Shown here in pieces: positions 8,750 to 17,493 of a DNA stretch of 64,000 bases (positions are counted from its first letter, which is position 1; each line of letters begins with the position of its first letter). The position numbers and the translations under genes are program-made. Below the pieces are notes generated by a model. The model made no database searches, was not told the origin of the DNA, and saw only the letters and a list, made by a program, of their open reading frames with translations. The DNA lies in assembly GCA_002215645.1 (NCBI GenBank), contig NGFI01000002.1, forward strand, positions 513,406-577,405. Reading direction: 5' to 3'. This DNA comes from Gemmatimonadetes bacterium 2013_60CM_65_52 (GTDB lineage: Bacteria > Gemmatimonadota > Gemmatimonadetes > Gemmatimonadales > Gemmatimonadaceae).

Positions 8750-9115
8750 GTGCCCCGCTATCTGGCGGACGCGAGCGTGATTGACCATTGTGAGAGGGTC
8801 GGGCACACGATGGCTCTCAGCGGTCTCCGGACGATGAATCTGCCTGCTCCTTCCCGAACGTTCGTGGATACTGTCGGTCTCGAGTGGACGGTGTCCGAGA
8901 TCGCCACTCCCGAGCTGCATGGCGCCCTCGCGCGGGTGCTGGAGCACGACCGGCGGAAGGGTGGCTGGCTGGTGTTCGAGTCGCAGGATGGTGACAAACG
9001 GCGCCTGGCGCCTTATCCCCCCGACTGGCGCACCATGACCATCTTCGAGTTGGAGCGGTGGTGCATGCGGGCGTCGACGGTCCCACCGGCACCTTCTCGC
9101 CGCGCGCAGGACTAG
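8750..9115 (+). CDS. Small protein with a GGWLxFES-type domain, function unknown
   Basis: A hypothetical protein of up to 121 residues. The GTG at 8750 is only one option; ATGs at 8810 or 8834 would give a shorter and probably more realistic product. The conserved-looking part is GLEWTVSEI followed by GGWLVFESQDGDKRRLAPYP, a Trp, and a helix ending ELERWCMRA. The same pattern occurs in the small protein encoded at 14637-15005 (GGWLAFESDSERRRLVPIP). No catalytic motif, signal peptide or membrane segment is visible. It follows the lipoprotein gene by 9 bases and may share its transcript. Confidence 0.6.
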   Translation: MPRYLADASVIDHCERVGHTMALSGLRTMNLPAPSRTFVDTVGLEWTVSEIATPELHGALARVLEHDRRKGGWLVFESQDGDKRRLAPYPPDWRTMTIFELERWCMRASTVPPAPSRRAQD

Positions 9116-9789
9116 CTCGTCGGCAGGATGTTCACCGCTCGTGCGGCAATGAGCACGATGGTGGTGAACGAGATCAGCGACTGCATCATCATCGCCATCT
9201 TCGCCCACTTCGACACGACCGGCACGTCCGTCGGAGAGAAGGCCGTGCTCGTGTTGAAGGACAGGAAGAGGTAGTCCACGAAGTGCGGGCGCCACCGCTC
9301 GCTTTCCGCGATGGTCACGTCGGCATCGTTGGGCGAAAAAAACGCCATCTGCGGGAACAGGAAGGCGCCCCGGGTATGTGCGTCGCGCCGTTCGCGCGCG
9401 TTCGGGCCGCCGGCATCGAGACGCCAGTACCAAGAGGCGAAGACGATGACGTTGGTCACCCACAGAACGCCGGCCGATTGCAGCAGCGTGGTGGCGTTCA
9501 CGCTGTGATGGAGCACGCCTCCGACGAGCTGCGCGACGCCGAACGCCAGCCCCGCGGTGAGCACGCCGAGCACAGAGTAGGCGAGGAGCTGATTGACGCG
9601 ATGATACCCGAGGCGGCGGGCGCCGGTCGCCGCGGTGATGAGCGCCACGACGACGATGGCGACCACCCAGCGGCGTCCCATGCGAAGGTCGGCCGGAAGA
9701 GCGAAATGCAGCGCGACGGCCGATAGGGCCGCCACGATGGCCGGCCAACGCGGCTCGGGGCGCTCGACCGTCGGCTCGGCTGACGTCAC
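9112..9789 (-). CDS. Membrane protein with a channel-like C-terminal hairpin
   Basis: A 225-residue protein with about six membrane helices. The GTG at 9789 overlaps the stop of the upstream oxidoreductase gene by four bases (GTGA), so I start it there although the frame continues further. The C-terminus resembles an Ion_trans_2-type pore hairpin (YLFLSFNTSTAFSPTDV, then a final helix ending LIAARAVNIL), but the usual TVGYGD filter is replaced by STAFSPTD. It is therefore unlikely to be a classical potassium channel. Third gene of an operon with a molybdoenzyme and a cytochrome b. Confidence 0.75.
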   Translation of the reverse strand: MTSAEPTVERPEPRWPAIVAALSAVALHFALPADLRMGRRWVVAIVVVALITAATGARRLGYHRVNQLLAYSVLGVLTAGLAFGVAQLVGGVLHHSVNATTLLQSAGVLWVTNVIVFASWYWRLDAGGPNARERRDAHTRGAFLFPQMAFFSPNDADVTIAESERWRPHFVDYLFLSFNTSTAFSPTDVPVVSKWAKMAMMMQSLISFTTIVLIAARAVNILPTS

Positions 9790-10496
9790 GTGCCGCCGTA
9801 CCACTCGTATCCCTGATCGCTCCAATAGCCGCCGTTCCGGCTGGGCATGAACACCATCCTGGTCAAATACTTGGTGTTCTTGTATCCAAGCTTGATGGGC
9901 GAATGCACGCGTGCGGGCGCGCCATGTCCCGGACCGAGCATGCGCCCGTCCATGCCGTACGCCACGAGCGTTTGAGGATGCATGGCGCTCTCCATGTCCC
10001 AGCTCTCGTGGTAGTCGTTGTCGAACCCTGCGAAGTCCACGTAGTGCGCATCGGCAGTCGCGCCGGCAAGCCGCGCGAGCTCGCTCACACGGACGCCGGT
10101 CCATTCGGCGCGGGCGTTCCACCCTTCCACGCAGAAGTGATCCACCTTCTGTGCGACGCGCGGCAGAGCGGCCAGTTGCTCCAGCGTAAGGGACAGCGGC
10201 GTCCTCACCGCTCCGCTCACCTCGAGCCGCCACACGCCTCTCACCGCGGGATCCCAGACCGGCACTCGGTCCGAGATGAAATACTTCGGAAAGTCCTTCC
10301 CCGCGAGCGCCGCGGCACTCGGCACACTGTCCATCGCCGTGTGGCGAAACAGCCCCCGCTCGATCGATTCGTTCCCGTGCTCCGCGAGGGCGAGCAGCTT
10401 CGATGCCTTCTCGGGATTCGCGTTGCACGCGGCCAGCAACGCGCCGGAGAGCGACGCAGCGGAGATGGTGACGAACCGGCGTCGATCCATGCTCAC
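9786..10496 (-). CDS. YedY/MsrP-like molybdopterin-dependent oxidoreductase
   Basis: A 236-residue sulfite-oxidase-fold protein. A twin-arginine signal (DRRRFVTISAASLSG) is followed by LLAAC, so it may also be lipidated at Cys24. The molybdenum-ligating cysteine is visible in HFCVEGWNARAEWTGV (Cys122), and the C-terminus has RVHSPIKLGYKNTKYL typical of the family. Such enzymes are exported folded and reduce or oxidise small molecules in the periplasm; MsrP repairs methionine sulfoxide. The GTG start overlaps the cytochrome b stop by four bases. The neighbouring cytochrome b probably supplies electrons instead of a standard MsrQ. Confidence 0.9.
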   Translation of the reverse strand: MSMDRRRFVTISAASLSGALLAACNANPEKASKLLALAEHGNESIERGLFRHTAMDSVPSAAALAGKDFPKYFISDRVPVWDPAVRGVWRLEVSGAVRTPLSLTLEQLAALPRVAQKVDHFCVEGWNARAEWTGVRVSELARLAGATADAHYVDFAGFDNDYHESWDMESAMHPQTLVAYGMDGRMLGPGHGAPARVHSPIKLGYKNTKYLTRMVFMPSRNGGYWSDQGYEWYGGT

Positions 10497-11227
10497 GCGT
10501 CCGTCTCACTTTCGGCGCTGGACCGCCGAGGTGCAACGAGATGGTAGAACGGGCGCGCATTGCGCGCCTCGGGTGAGTTCGCGCGGTTGTACCAGCCCGT
10601 GATGATGGATCGCAGTGCGTAGGGGTCCACGGCGAACACCATGAACACGTGGATGAGCGCGAGCACGATGAGCAGCACCATCGCCACAAAGTGGACCACG
10701 CGCGCCCACTTGTAATTGACGAAGAGCACGGTGATGAAGCCCAGCGTCACGGGCTTCCAGATGGCGAGCCCGCTGAGCACGATGATGACGCCGAGTACCG
10801 GCATCGCGAAATACGCGCTCTTCTGGAGGGCGTTGTGCTTGCCCTGTATCGGATGATCGCGCCGGAGAAAGAGATAGAACCGGAGCATCTCGATCGCATC
10901 GCGCGCGTCCCCTTTTCTGGGCACCACGTCGCGCCACTCACCGTGCAGGAACAGGAAGACCAGGTACGCCAAACCGTTCAGAACGAGGATCCACATCATC
11001 GCGAAATGCCAGTGCCGAGCGCCGCCGAGCCAGGCGCCGAACGTCAGCCATTTCGGGATGGCATGGCCCTCCCAAGGATTCAGTGGAAAGCGCTCGCCGG
11101 GCCGCGCGAAGGCGGGATGCGCGTTGAAGATGCGCATGCCACTGCCGGCCATCACGATGATCGCGACGACGTTGACCCAATGCGTGACGCGCACGACCCA
11201 GTGATTCCGCCGGACGAGATCGGCCAT
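10493..11227 (-). CDS. Cytochrome b561-type membrane subunit
   Basis: A 244-residue membrane protein of the bacterial cytochrome b561/Ni-hydrogenase cytochrome b type. Candidate heme-ligand histidines occur in RRNHWVVRVTHW, ARHWHFAMMW, VVHFVAMVL and ALIHVFMVF, spread over four to five helices. It likely passes electrons between the quinone pool and the periplasmic molybdoenzyme encoded next, whose start overlaps its stop. The ATG at 11227 is preferred over an in-frame TTG at 11236. Unlike usual msrPQ pairs, the membrane partner is not MsrQ-like in its visible motifs. Confidence 0.88.
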   Translation of the reverse strand: MADLVRRNHWVVRVTHWVNVVAIIVMAGSGMRIFNAHPAFARPGERFPLNPWEGHAIPKWLTFGAWLGGARHWHFAMMWILVLNGLAYLVFLFLHGEWRDVVPRKGDARDAIEMLRFYLFLRRDHPIQGKHNALQKSAYFAMPVLGVIIVLSGLAIWKPVTLGFITVLFVNYKWARVVHFVAMVLLIVLALIHVFMVFAVDPYALRSIITGWYNRANSPEARNARPFYHLVAPRRSSAESETDA

Positions 11228-11320
11228 GCTGTTCAATAGTCGTAGGACGCGCAGGCGGTTCCCCTCGGAGCCGTCTGACGCGACAATTGTATCAGTCCGC
11301 GCCTTCTGCGATAGAGGCCG

Positions 11321-12097
11321 ATGAGCCCAAACCGTGTTTCAATGTCGAGGTATTCCATCTTCGCGCTCCTGCTCGGCGCCTGCGTACGCGCGACGGCGAG
11401 TTTGCCGGAGTCTCACTCGGAGCCCGAGTCACTGGCGTCGGCTCGACAGCTGGTGGTCGTCGTCACTCCGTCGTGGGACGCGACGAGCGGTTGGCTGCGG
11501 CGCTACGAGCGCGCCGCCAGCGCGGCTCAGTGGTTTCCCGTCGGAGCGCCCACGCCGGTCGTCATTGGACGCACCGGTCTCGCGTGGGGAGACTCACGAC
11601 TTGCGGCTCGACTCGATCAGCCGATCAAGCGCGAGGGTGACGGCCGCTCACCGGCCGGTCTGTTTCCTCTCGATACCGCGTTCGGATTTGCCGAGCGCGA
11701 GTTGATGTTGCTTCGCGTCCCGTACGTGCAGCTTCGCGACGACAGCGACTGTGTGGACGACGTGCAGTCGGTGCACTACAACACCGTCGTGGACCGATCG
11801 CGCGTGCCGTCCATCGACTGGAGCAGCGCGGAGCGAATGCGACAGATCCCGCAATACCGGCTCGGTGTGATCGTGGGTTACAACGCCGCGCCTCCGGCGC
11901 GGGGTCGCGGCTCGTGCATCTTTCTCCACATCTGGGGTGGCCCGTCGTCGACGACCGCCGGCTGTACGGCCATGGAGGCGGGCGACATGGAGTCGCTCGT
12001 GCGGTGGCTCGAGCGCGCTCGGCGTCCGGTGATCGTCCAGCTTCCCGACAGCGAGTACCAACGGCTGCGAGGTCCGTGGAGACTTCCGTCCCCATGA
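11321..12097 (+). CDS. L,D-transpeptidase-like (YkuD superfamily) exported protein
   Basis: A 258-residue protein with an N-terminal hydrophobic signal (YSIFALLLGACVRATA) and a YkuD-type catalytic region: KREGDGRSPAGLFPL early, and FLHIWGGPSSTTAGCTAM late, where His and Cys215 are the expected catalytic pair. The family forms 3-3 cross-links or attaches lipoproteins to peptidoglycan, though some members have other roles. A second ATG at 11342 is possible. Its stop overlaps the start of the metallophosphatase gene by four bases (ATGA), so the two are translationally coupled. Confidence 0.83.
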   Translation: MSPNRVSMSRYSIFALLLGACVRATASLPESHSEPESLASARQLVVVVTPSWDATSGWLRRYERAASAAQWFPVGAPTPVVIGRTGLAWGDSRLAARLDQPIKREGDGRSPAGLFPLDTAFGFAERELMLLRVPYVQLRDDSDCVDDVQSVHYNTVVDRSRVPSIDWSSAERMRQIPQYRLGVIVGYNAAPPARGRGSCIFLHIWGGPSSTTAGCTAMEAGDMESLVRWLERARRPVIVQLPDSEYQRLRGPWRLPSP

Positions 12098-12993
12098 GGC
12101 GTGGAGGACTCGCACTGGTGCTGCTCTGCCTGGTGGCGTGCCGTGAGCGCAGCAACGCGGATCGGCAGGCACTCGCCATGCGCGACGATACGGTGCCCGT
12201 TTTGGTCGGCGCCGGAGACATCGCGAATTGTGAAACGGGAGGCGACTACGCCACGGCGCGCATTCTCGATACGATCCGCGGCACGGTGTTCGTCGCGGGT
12301 GATGCGGCGTACGTGACCAAGCGGCATCCGCTTCCCTTTCAACAGTGCTACGCGCCCACGTGGGGCCGCCACTTCGCGCGTACGCGCCCGGTGCCCGGCA
12401 ACCACGACTATGACGGCGAGAGCGCGACACCGTACTTCGAGTACTTCGGCACGCGAGCCACGCCGCCGCGCGGATACTACAGTTACGACCTCGGCACCTG
12501 GCACGTGCTGGCGCTCAACACAGCCGCGGCGATCACGGACTCCTCGGAGGAGTTGCGCTGGCTGCGCGCGGACCTCGCGTCGCATCCGGGCCGCTGCGCC
12601 GTCGCCTACATGCACCATCCCAGATTCAGCTCGGGGCCGCACGAGCGGCGCGAGCGTATCGCTCCACTCTGGAACACGCTCGATCGATATGGCGTAAGCG
12701 TCGCGATCGCGGGACACGATCACATCTACGAGCGATTCGCGCCGCTCGACTCCGCAGGACACGCCGATCCGGGCAGTGGTGTTCGCCAGTTCGTCGTCGG
12801 CACCGGCGGGGCGCGGCGGTATGACGTGGGCGCGCTTCTCGCTGGCAGCGAAGCCCATTCGACACGGGATTTCGGCGTCCTCAAGCTGACACTGCTCGCC
12901 GACCGATATCGCTGGGAATTCATTCCCGTGACACCGGGCGGATTTCACGATCGCGGCGAGAGTCGCTGCCATCCCACACACGTCGTCCCCTGA
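12094..12993 (+). CDS. Calcineurin-like metallophosphatase lipoprotein
   Basis: A 299-residue protein starting MRRGGLALVLLCLVAC, a clear lipoprotein signal. The metallophosphoesterase motifs are present in order: GAGDIANC, AGDAAY, PVPGNHDYD, YMHHPRF and AGHDHIYER. The fold uses a two-metal centre to cleave phosphoesters; this arrangement resembles purple-acid-phosphatase-like family members with a compact C-terminus. The frame is open further upstream but the ATG at 12094 overlaps the previous stop (ATGA) and begins the signal peptide exactly. Substrate is unknown. Confidence 0.88.
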   Translation: MRRGGLALVLLCLVACRERSNADRQALAMRDDTVPVLVGAGDIANCETGGDYATARILDTIRGTVFVAGDAAYVTKRHPLPFQQCYAPTWGRHFARTRPVPGNHDYDGESATPYFEYFGTRATPPRGYYSYDLGTWHVLALNTAAAITDSSEELRWLRADLASHPGRCAVAYMHHPRFSSGPHERRERIAPLWNTLDRYGVSVAIAGHDHIYERFAPLDSAGHADPGSGVRQFVVGTGGARRYDVGALLAGSEAHSTRDFGVLKLTLLADRYRWEFIPVTPGGFHDRGESRCHPTHVVP

Positions 12994-13003
12994 CGTACGC
13001 GGC

Positions 13004-14590
13004 GTGAGATCTCTCTCCGGCTCGCTGGCCACGCGCATCATGCAGGTTGGCGCGATCGCGGTGGTGCTCGCCGCCGCGCCCTACAAGACGTTCGAGCTCG
13101 ACCGGTTCTTCGCTCCGAAGGAGCTCGTCCTCGCCGTGACGGCGCTACTCACCGCATTGCTCTGCATCTCGCGCGCGACACGTTTGTCGATCGGCCGGGC
13201 CGATCAATTCCTCATCGCGGCCATGGCGCTGACCGGAGTGTCCGCCGGCTTCGCAACGAATCCCTGGCTCGCGGAACGCGCCGTGGCGGTGTTTGCGGGT
13301 GGCCTCGTCTGTTTCTGGTGTGCACGGTCGCTCTCGAGAGCCGGCTACTCTCACGCACTCGTCGCGGCGCTCGCGCTGGCCGGTGTTGCCGGCGCGGCAA
13401 CCGCGCTGCTGCAAGCGTACGGCGTGCGCACGGATCTCTTCAGCCTCAATCGCGCGCCAGGCGGCACGTTCGGCAATCGCAACTTCATGGCGCATGCAAG
13501 TGCAATCGCGTTGCCCGCTCTCGTCTACTCGGCGCTGCGCGCGAACTCGCGCGGCGCGTACATGCGATGGTGCCTCGGCTTTGCGGTGGTGATCGCCGCG
13601 CTCATTCTCTCGAGAACACGCGCGGCGTGGCTCGCGCTGCTCGTCGGCGGCGCGGTGCTCTTCCTCGCTGGCGTCGTGGCGATGCGCACTCGCGACGGAA
13701 CCGTCGCGCTGTCCAGACTCACGGGTCTTGCCGTCGCCGGACTGCTTGGCGCCGGCGCGTCACTCGCCATGCCGAACACCCTGGACTGGCGCAGCGAGTC
13801 ACCGTATCTGGAGACCGCGCAAAGCATCGTGAATTACAAGGCCGGCAGCGGACGCGGGCGCCTGGTGCAGTACGGCAACAGTGCACGCATGGCGCTCCGG
13901 CATCCGGTCATTGGCGTTGGGCCCGGCAACTGGCCGGTCATGTATCCGCGGTTTGCATCGGACAACGATCCGTCTCTAGGGCAGGACGGCATGACGGCGA
14001 ATCCGTGGCCGAGCAGCGACTGGGTGACGTTTCTCTCGGAGCGAGGCATTGCGGCCACGCTGTGTCTCGCGCTGGCGTTCGCCGCGATCGTGCTCGACGC
14101 GATTCGCGGACTCGCGAGCGAATCCACGACCGAGCGCAGGGTTGGGGCGGCGGTTTTGCTCTCCACGCTCGTGATCGTGATCGTCGTCGGAGCGTTCGAC
14201 GCCGTCCTTCTGCTGCCTGCCCCCGCACTCATTGCATGGTCGCTGCTCGGCGCATTGGCCGGTCCATGTCGTGAGCGCGGCTCATACGCGCTGACGGTTC
14301 CCCGCCGGCTCATGCTCAGTGCAATCGTTTGTGCCGCCTTCGGGCTGGCCGGCGTGCGAAGCGCGGCCCAGGTCGCCTCGATGAACGTTGCGTCCACCGC
14401 TACGAGGGCAAGCGCCCTGGAACGTGCTTCAGCGCTCGATCCCGGAAGCTTTCGGCTCCACGTGCGTATTGCCGAGCGCTACGGTGCGAGGGGAAATTGC
14501 GCGAAGGCGCGCCCGCACGTGGCCGCCGCGCAACGTTTGTTTCCATACTCTCCGGCTGTTAGGCGGGTCGCAAACGCTTGCGGGGGTTGA
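13004..14590 (+). CDS. O-antigen ligase/polymerase-like membrane protein with C-terminal TPR-like tail
   Basis: A 528-residue protein with about ten to twelve hydrophobic helices and a large loop that carries RLVQYGNSARMALRHPVIGVGPGNW, the hallmark of Wzy_C/WaaL-type (PF04932) proteins, preceded by GGTFGNRNFMAHA. These proteins join or polymerise undecaprenyl-linked glycans at the outer face of the inner membrane. The last ~75 residues (ALERASALDPGSFRLHVRIA) look like a TPR pair. The GTG start sits 11 bases after the phosphatase stop, so it belongs to the same run. Acceptor and glycan are unknown. Confidence 0.85.
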   Translation: MRSLSGSLATRIMQVGAIAVVLAAAPYKTFELDRFFAPKELVLAVTALLTALLCISRATRLSIGRADQFLIAAMALTGVSAGFATNPWLAERAVAVFAGGLVCFWCARSLSRAGYSHALVAALALAGVAGAATALLQAYGVRTDLFSLNRAPGGTFGNRNFMAHASAIALPALVYSALRANSRGAYMRWCLGFAVVIAALILSRTRAAWLALLVGGAVLFLAGVVAMRTRDGTVALSRLTGLAVAGLLGAGASLAMPNTLDWRSESPYLETAQSIVNYKAGSGRGRLVQYGNSARMALRHPVIGVGPGNWPVMYPRFASDNDPSLGQDGMTANPWPSSDWVTFLSERGIAATLCLALAFAAIVLDAIRGLASESTTERRVGAAVLLSTLVIVIVVGAFDAVLLLPAPALIAWSLLGALAGPCRERGSYALTVPRRLMLSAIVCAAFGLAGVRSAAQVASMNVASTATRASALERASALDPGSFRLHVRIAERYGARGNCAKARPHVAAAQRLFPYSPAVRRVANACGG

Positions 14591-14614
14591 GTCTCCGCGG
14601 TCGCGACGGTGCAC

Positions 14615-14630
14615 TGTGATCCGGATCACG
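14615..14630. promoter_or_regulatory. CRP/FNR-like palindromic site
   Basis: The 14-bp palindrome GTGATCCGGATCAC (14616-14629) sits inside TGTGA-N6-TCACG, which is the classical CRP half-site arrangement. It lies just upstream of the small gene that starts at 14637 or a downstream ATG. Whether the organism has a CRP-type regulator that reads this motif cannot be told from this window. Confidence 0.4.
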
Positions 14631-14636
14631 GGCACG

Positions 14637-15005
14637 ATGAGTGCTGAAAAACTCTCCATGACGCCCCACCGCCGATTTGAGAATGAGGATTCGAGCATGT
14701 GCGACGCCTGGGACGTAATCCCAAGTTGGGGAGAGCGCCGCGTCCTCCAGCGACGTCAAAAAGACATCGGACCTCCAATGCAGACGGGCGAGCGCCGTAA
14801 GGCCGAACGTCGCCAGAAGCGAGGAATCAGGATCGCTCTCACGGCCGGGCTCGCCGGCGGCTGGCTGGCTTTCGAGTCCGATAGCGAGCGAAGGCGGCTG
14901 GTGCCGATTCCGGGCGGCTGGCACGAGCTCGCGGAAACGGAACTGCGTCGATTGTGGCGCGAGGCGGAGGTGTTGCCGCACCGGAAGCGCAGACTCATCG
15001 AATGA
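14637..15005 (+). CDS. Small protein with a GGWLxFES-type domain, function unknown
   Basis: A basic hypothetical protein of up to 122 residues. Alternative ATGs at 14658 and 14697 exist. The N-terminal half is rich in Arg/Lys (ERRKAERRQKR) and contains DAWDVIPS, comparable to LEWTVSEI in the protein at 8750-9115. The C-terminal half, GGWLAFESDSERRRLVPIP followed by a Trp and a helix with ELRRLWREAEVLP, matches the same protein. The two probably belong to one small-domain family that I do not know by name. A CRP-like palindrome lies directly upstream. Confidence 0.62.
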   Translation: MSAEKLSMTPHRRFENEDSSMCDAWDVIPSWGERRVLQRRQKDIGPPMQTGERRKAERRQKRGIRIALTAGLAGGWLAFESDSERRRLVPIPGGWHELAETELRRLWREAEVLPHRKRRLIE

Positions 15006-15018
15006 CGAACGGCGGTCT

Positions 15019-17433
15019 TCAGTCCGCCGCGTCGAGCACTTCGCGGACGCGTTTCGTCAGCTGCGCTGGTGTAAATGGCTTCTGGAGGAAGTCGATCTTC
15101 TCCTGAACGACTCCACGCCGCAGTACGTCGTCGTCGGTGTAGCCGGACATGTACAGCACTCGCAAGCCCTGCCGAGTGGCGGAGAGACGCGCGCCCACTT
15201 CGCTGCCGCTGGCCTGCGGCATGACGACATCCGTCAACAAGAGGTGAATTCTGTCGCGGTAGCTCTCGCCGATCGCGATCGCTTCGCCGGCGGTCGTTGC
15301 CTCGATCACCGCGTAGCCGGCGTCCGAGAGGATGCGCCGTGCGAGTGAGCGAAGCGACGTGTCATCCTCGACCAGGAGGATGGTCTCCGATCCGATGCGC
15401 GCAGGCCCCGACGTGCGACGGCGGGCGGTGTAATCGCCGTTGGAATGTGGCAGGCGTGGCAGGTAGATGTCGAACGTGGTGCCCCGTCCCGGTTCCGAAT
15501 CGACGAGGATCTCGCCGCTGAACTGCTTCACAACGCCATACACGATGGAAAGACCGAGGCCCGTCCCCTGTCCCTGCTCCTTCGTGGTGAAGAATGGCTC
15601 GAACAGGTGGTCTCGCGTCTCGCGCGTCATGCCTGAGCCGGTATCGACGACACTGAGTGTGACGTAGTCGCCCGGCGGCACGGATTGGCCGTCGCGCAGG
15701 ATCTCATTCGCCACCGTGACGTTGGCGGTCCGCACCACGAGGCGTCCGCCGTTCGGCATCGCGTCGCGCGCGTTGAGCACGAGGTTCATCAATACCTGCT
15801 CCAGCTGCCCCGGGTCCGCACGCACTTCGCCGAGATCGTGCGAGAGATCGAAGACCAGGGCGACGTCTTCGCCGATGAGCCGCTGAAGCATCTTCTCCAT
15901 CTCGGATGCGACGGCATTGAGATTCACCGTTTCGATCTGCAACACCTGCTTCCGGCTGAACGCGAGCAATTGGCGTGTCAGGCGGGCCGCGCGATCGGTG
16001 GACGAGCGGATCTCGAGCATGTCCTGATAGAGCTCGTCCTTGGCGTCGAGCCCCTCGAGGGCCAGCTCCGTGTAGCTGCTGATGACGGTGAGCAGATTGT
16101 TGAAGTCGTGCGCGACGCCGCCCGCGAGCCGCCCGACCGCGTCCATCTTCTGCACGTGCAGCAGCTGTGACTGCGCGAGCTCCCGTCCGGCGTTCGCGGT
16201 GCGCGCTTCTTCCGCAGCCTCGAGCAGCTCCTGGTTGGAGATCTCGAGCTCGTGCGCCATGTCCTGCGCGTCGCGGTAATGCTGCTCGAGCTCCTCGCCC
16301 TGCGCCGCCATCTCGTGCTTGGCCGCCTCGACCTCTTCGCCCATCCTGTTGAAGGACGTCATGAGCAGGCCGATTTCGTCCCTTCGCGTCGTGCCGACCC
16401 GGCGGCCGTAGTCGCCCGAGGCGAGATCGTCCGCCGCACTGCTGAGCTCGAGCAGCGGGCCGGTCACGTGATTGCCGATGACGATCGCGAACACCAGCCC
16501 GATGAGGATGATCGCGATGCCGATGCCGAACATTTGCTGGAGCGCGCGATATTGTCCCGCTCGTGCGGTGGCGACCGGCACCTGCACCCATACGAACCAC
16601 GGTGTCGCCGCGACGCGTAGCGCGACGCCCATCTGCTCGATGCCACCGGCGGGCTCATAGTACGCCGGCGCGGCGCCGAACACCCTGGCGCGATCGGGGC
16701 CCGACGTCGGTGTCGAGAGGTCCGTCCAGACGCGCGCCCCCTTGGCGTTGCCGAGCATGAAGGTGACGTCGCGTCCAATCAGCGCACTGATCATGCGCCC
16801 GCCGGTCGGCGAGGTGATCGTGCGCACCTGCACCAACGTACCGAGGGTATCCGTGCCCTTTACGACTGGCGCGATCACCGCGTAGAGGACGGTATCTCCA
16901 CGAATGACGAACGGTTGAACCCAGGCCTGCCGGCCCGCTCCCTTCACACTCACGAGCGGTGAGTGGGCCGGACAGGTCTTGAGCAGCGCGGATTCCTTCA
17001 TCTCGCCTCCCGAAGCGACGAGGCGACAATCCTTCGCGAAGAGCGCCCGCGACGCCGCTTGCAGGGGAGGGAACTGCTTCGCAAGGAGGCTTTCTGCCGC
17101 GGCGGCGGTTTGCGGCGTCGGGTTCATGAGCGATGCGACGAGTATCGGATCGCCGGCCTGTGAGGCAAGTTGATTTCGAATGAGGCCGGTCTGTTCGGCA
17201 AGCACGCTGCCCAGGCGCTGTGCGGCGACGTGGAGACGATCGGTCGCCATGGCCTCGAATGCGATGTGCAATTGGCGGTTCGCCAGAAGGCCGAACGTCG
17301 CAACGGCCAGGGCGATGAGCCCCGCGATCAAGAGCGGAAGCTTGCGTCGAAGCGGTTGAAGAGCCGGAAACCACTCAGTAAAGCGCACGAAGAAACCTGT
17401 GTAGGAAACTTGCGGTGGTTTCCGCAAACTCAA
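15019..17433 (-). CDS. Hybrid sensor histidine kinase / response regulator
   Basis: An 804-residue protein. A transmembrane helix at about 33-52 is followed by a periplasmic sensor region to ~300 (CACHE-like by length, contains a few cysteines), a second helix, a HAMP domain with coiled coil, a HisKA dimerisation helix with phospho-acceptor His442 (GGVAHDFNNLL), an HATPase domain (NLVLNARDAMPNGG, GTGLGLSIVYG), and a receiver domain (LLVEDD, phospho-Asp735 in LLTDVVMP, KPF lysine). Because the receiver is C-terminal without an output domain, the next step is probably another protein. No regulator gene is adjacent. Ligand unknown. Confidence 0.93.
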   Translation of the reverse strand: MSLRKPPQVSYTGFFVRFTEWFPALQPLRRKLPLLIAGLIALAVATFGLLANRQLHIAFEAMATDRLHVAAQRLGSVLAEQTGLIRNQLASQAGDPILVASLMNPTPQTAAAAESLLAKQFPPLQAASRALFAKDCRLVASGGEMKESALLKTCPAHSPLVSVKGAGRQAWVQPFVIRGDTVLYAVIAPVVKGTDTLGTLVQVRTITSPTGGRMISALIGRDVTFMLGNAKGARVWTDLSTPTSGPDRARVFGAAPAYYEPAGGIEQMGVALRVAATPWFVWVQVPVATARAGQYRALQQMFGIGIAIILIGLVFAIVIGNHVTGPLLELSSAADDLASGDYGRRVGTTRRDEIGLLMTSFNRMGEEVEAAKHEMAAQGEELEQHYRDAQDMAHELEISNQELLEAAEEARTANAGRELAQSQLLHVQKMDAVGRLAGGVAHDFNNLLTVISSYTELALEGLDAKDELYQDMLEIRSSTDRAARLTRQLLAFSRKQVLQIETVNLNAVASEMEKMLQRLIGEDVALVFDLSHDLGEVRADPGQLEQVLMNLVLNARDAMPNGGRLVVRTANVTVANEILRDGQSVPPGDYVTLSVVDTGSGMTRETRDHLFEPFFTTKEQGQGTGLGLSIVYGVVKQFSGEILVDSEPGRGTTFDIYLPRLPHSNGDYTARRRTSGPARIGSETILLVEDDTSLRSLARRILSDAGYAVIEATTAGEAIAIGESYRDRIHLLLTDVVMPQASGSEVGARLSATRQGLRVLYMSGYTDDDVLRRGVVQEKIDFLQKPFTPAQLTKRVREVLDAAD

Positions 17434-17493
17434 ATGACGACAATTACCGTCGTTGAGTGTCGGCTGGCGAGACCGCTTTCTACACTATGGACA

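Noticed and set aside
9112-10689. Reading the channel-like protein as a 525-residue protein
   Set aside because: The upstream two-thirds of that frame overlaps the molybdoenzyme gene in a different register and is Arg/Ser rich; the GTGA overlap at 9789 gives a sensible start.
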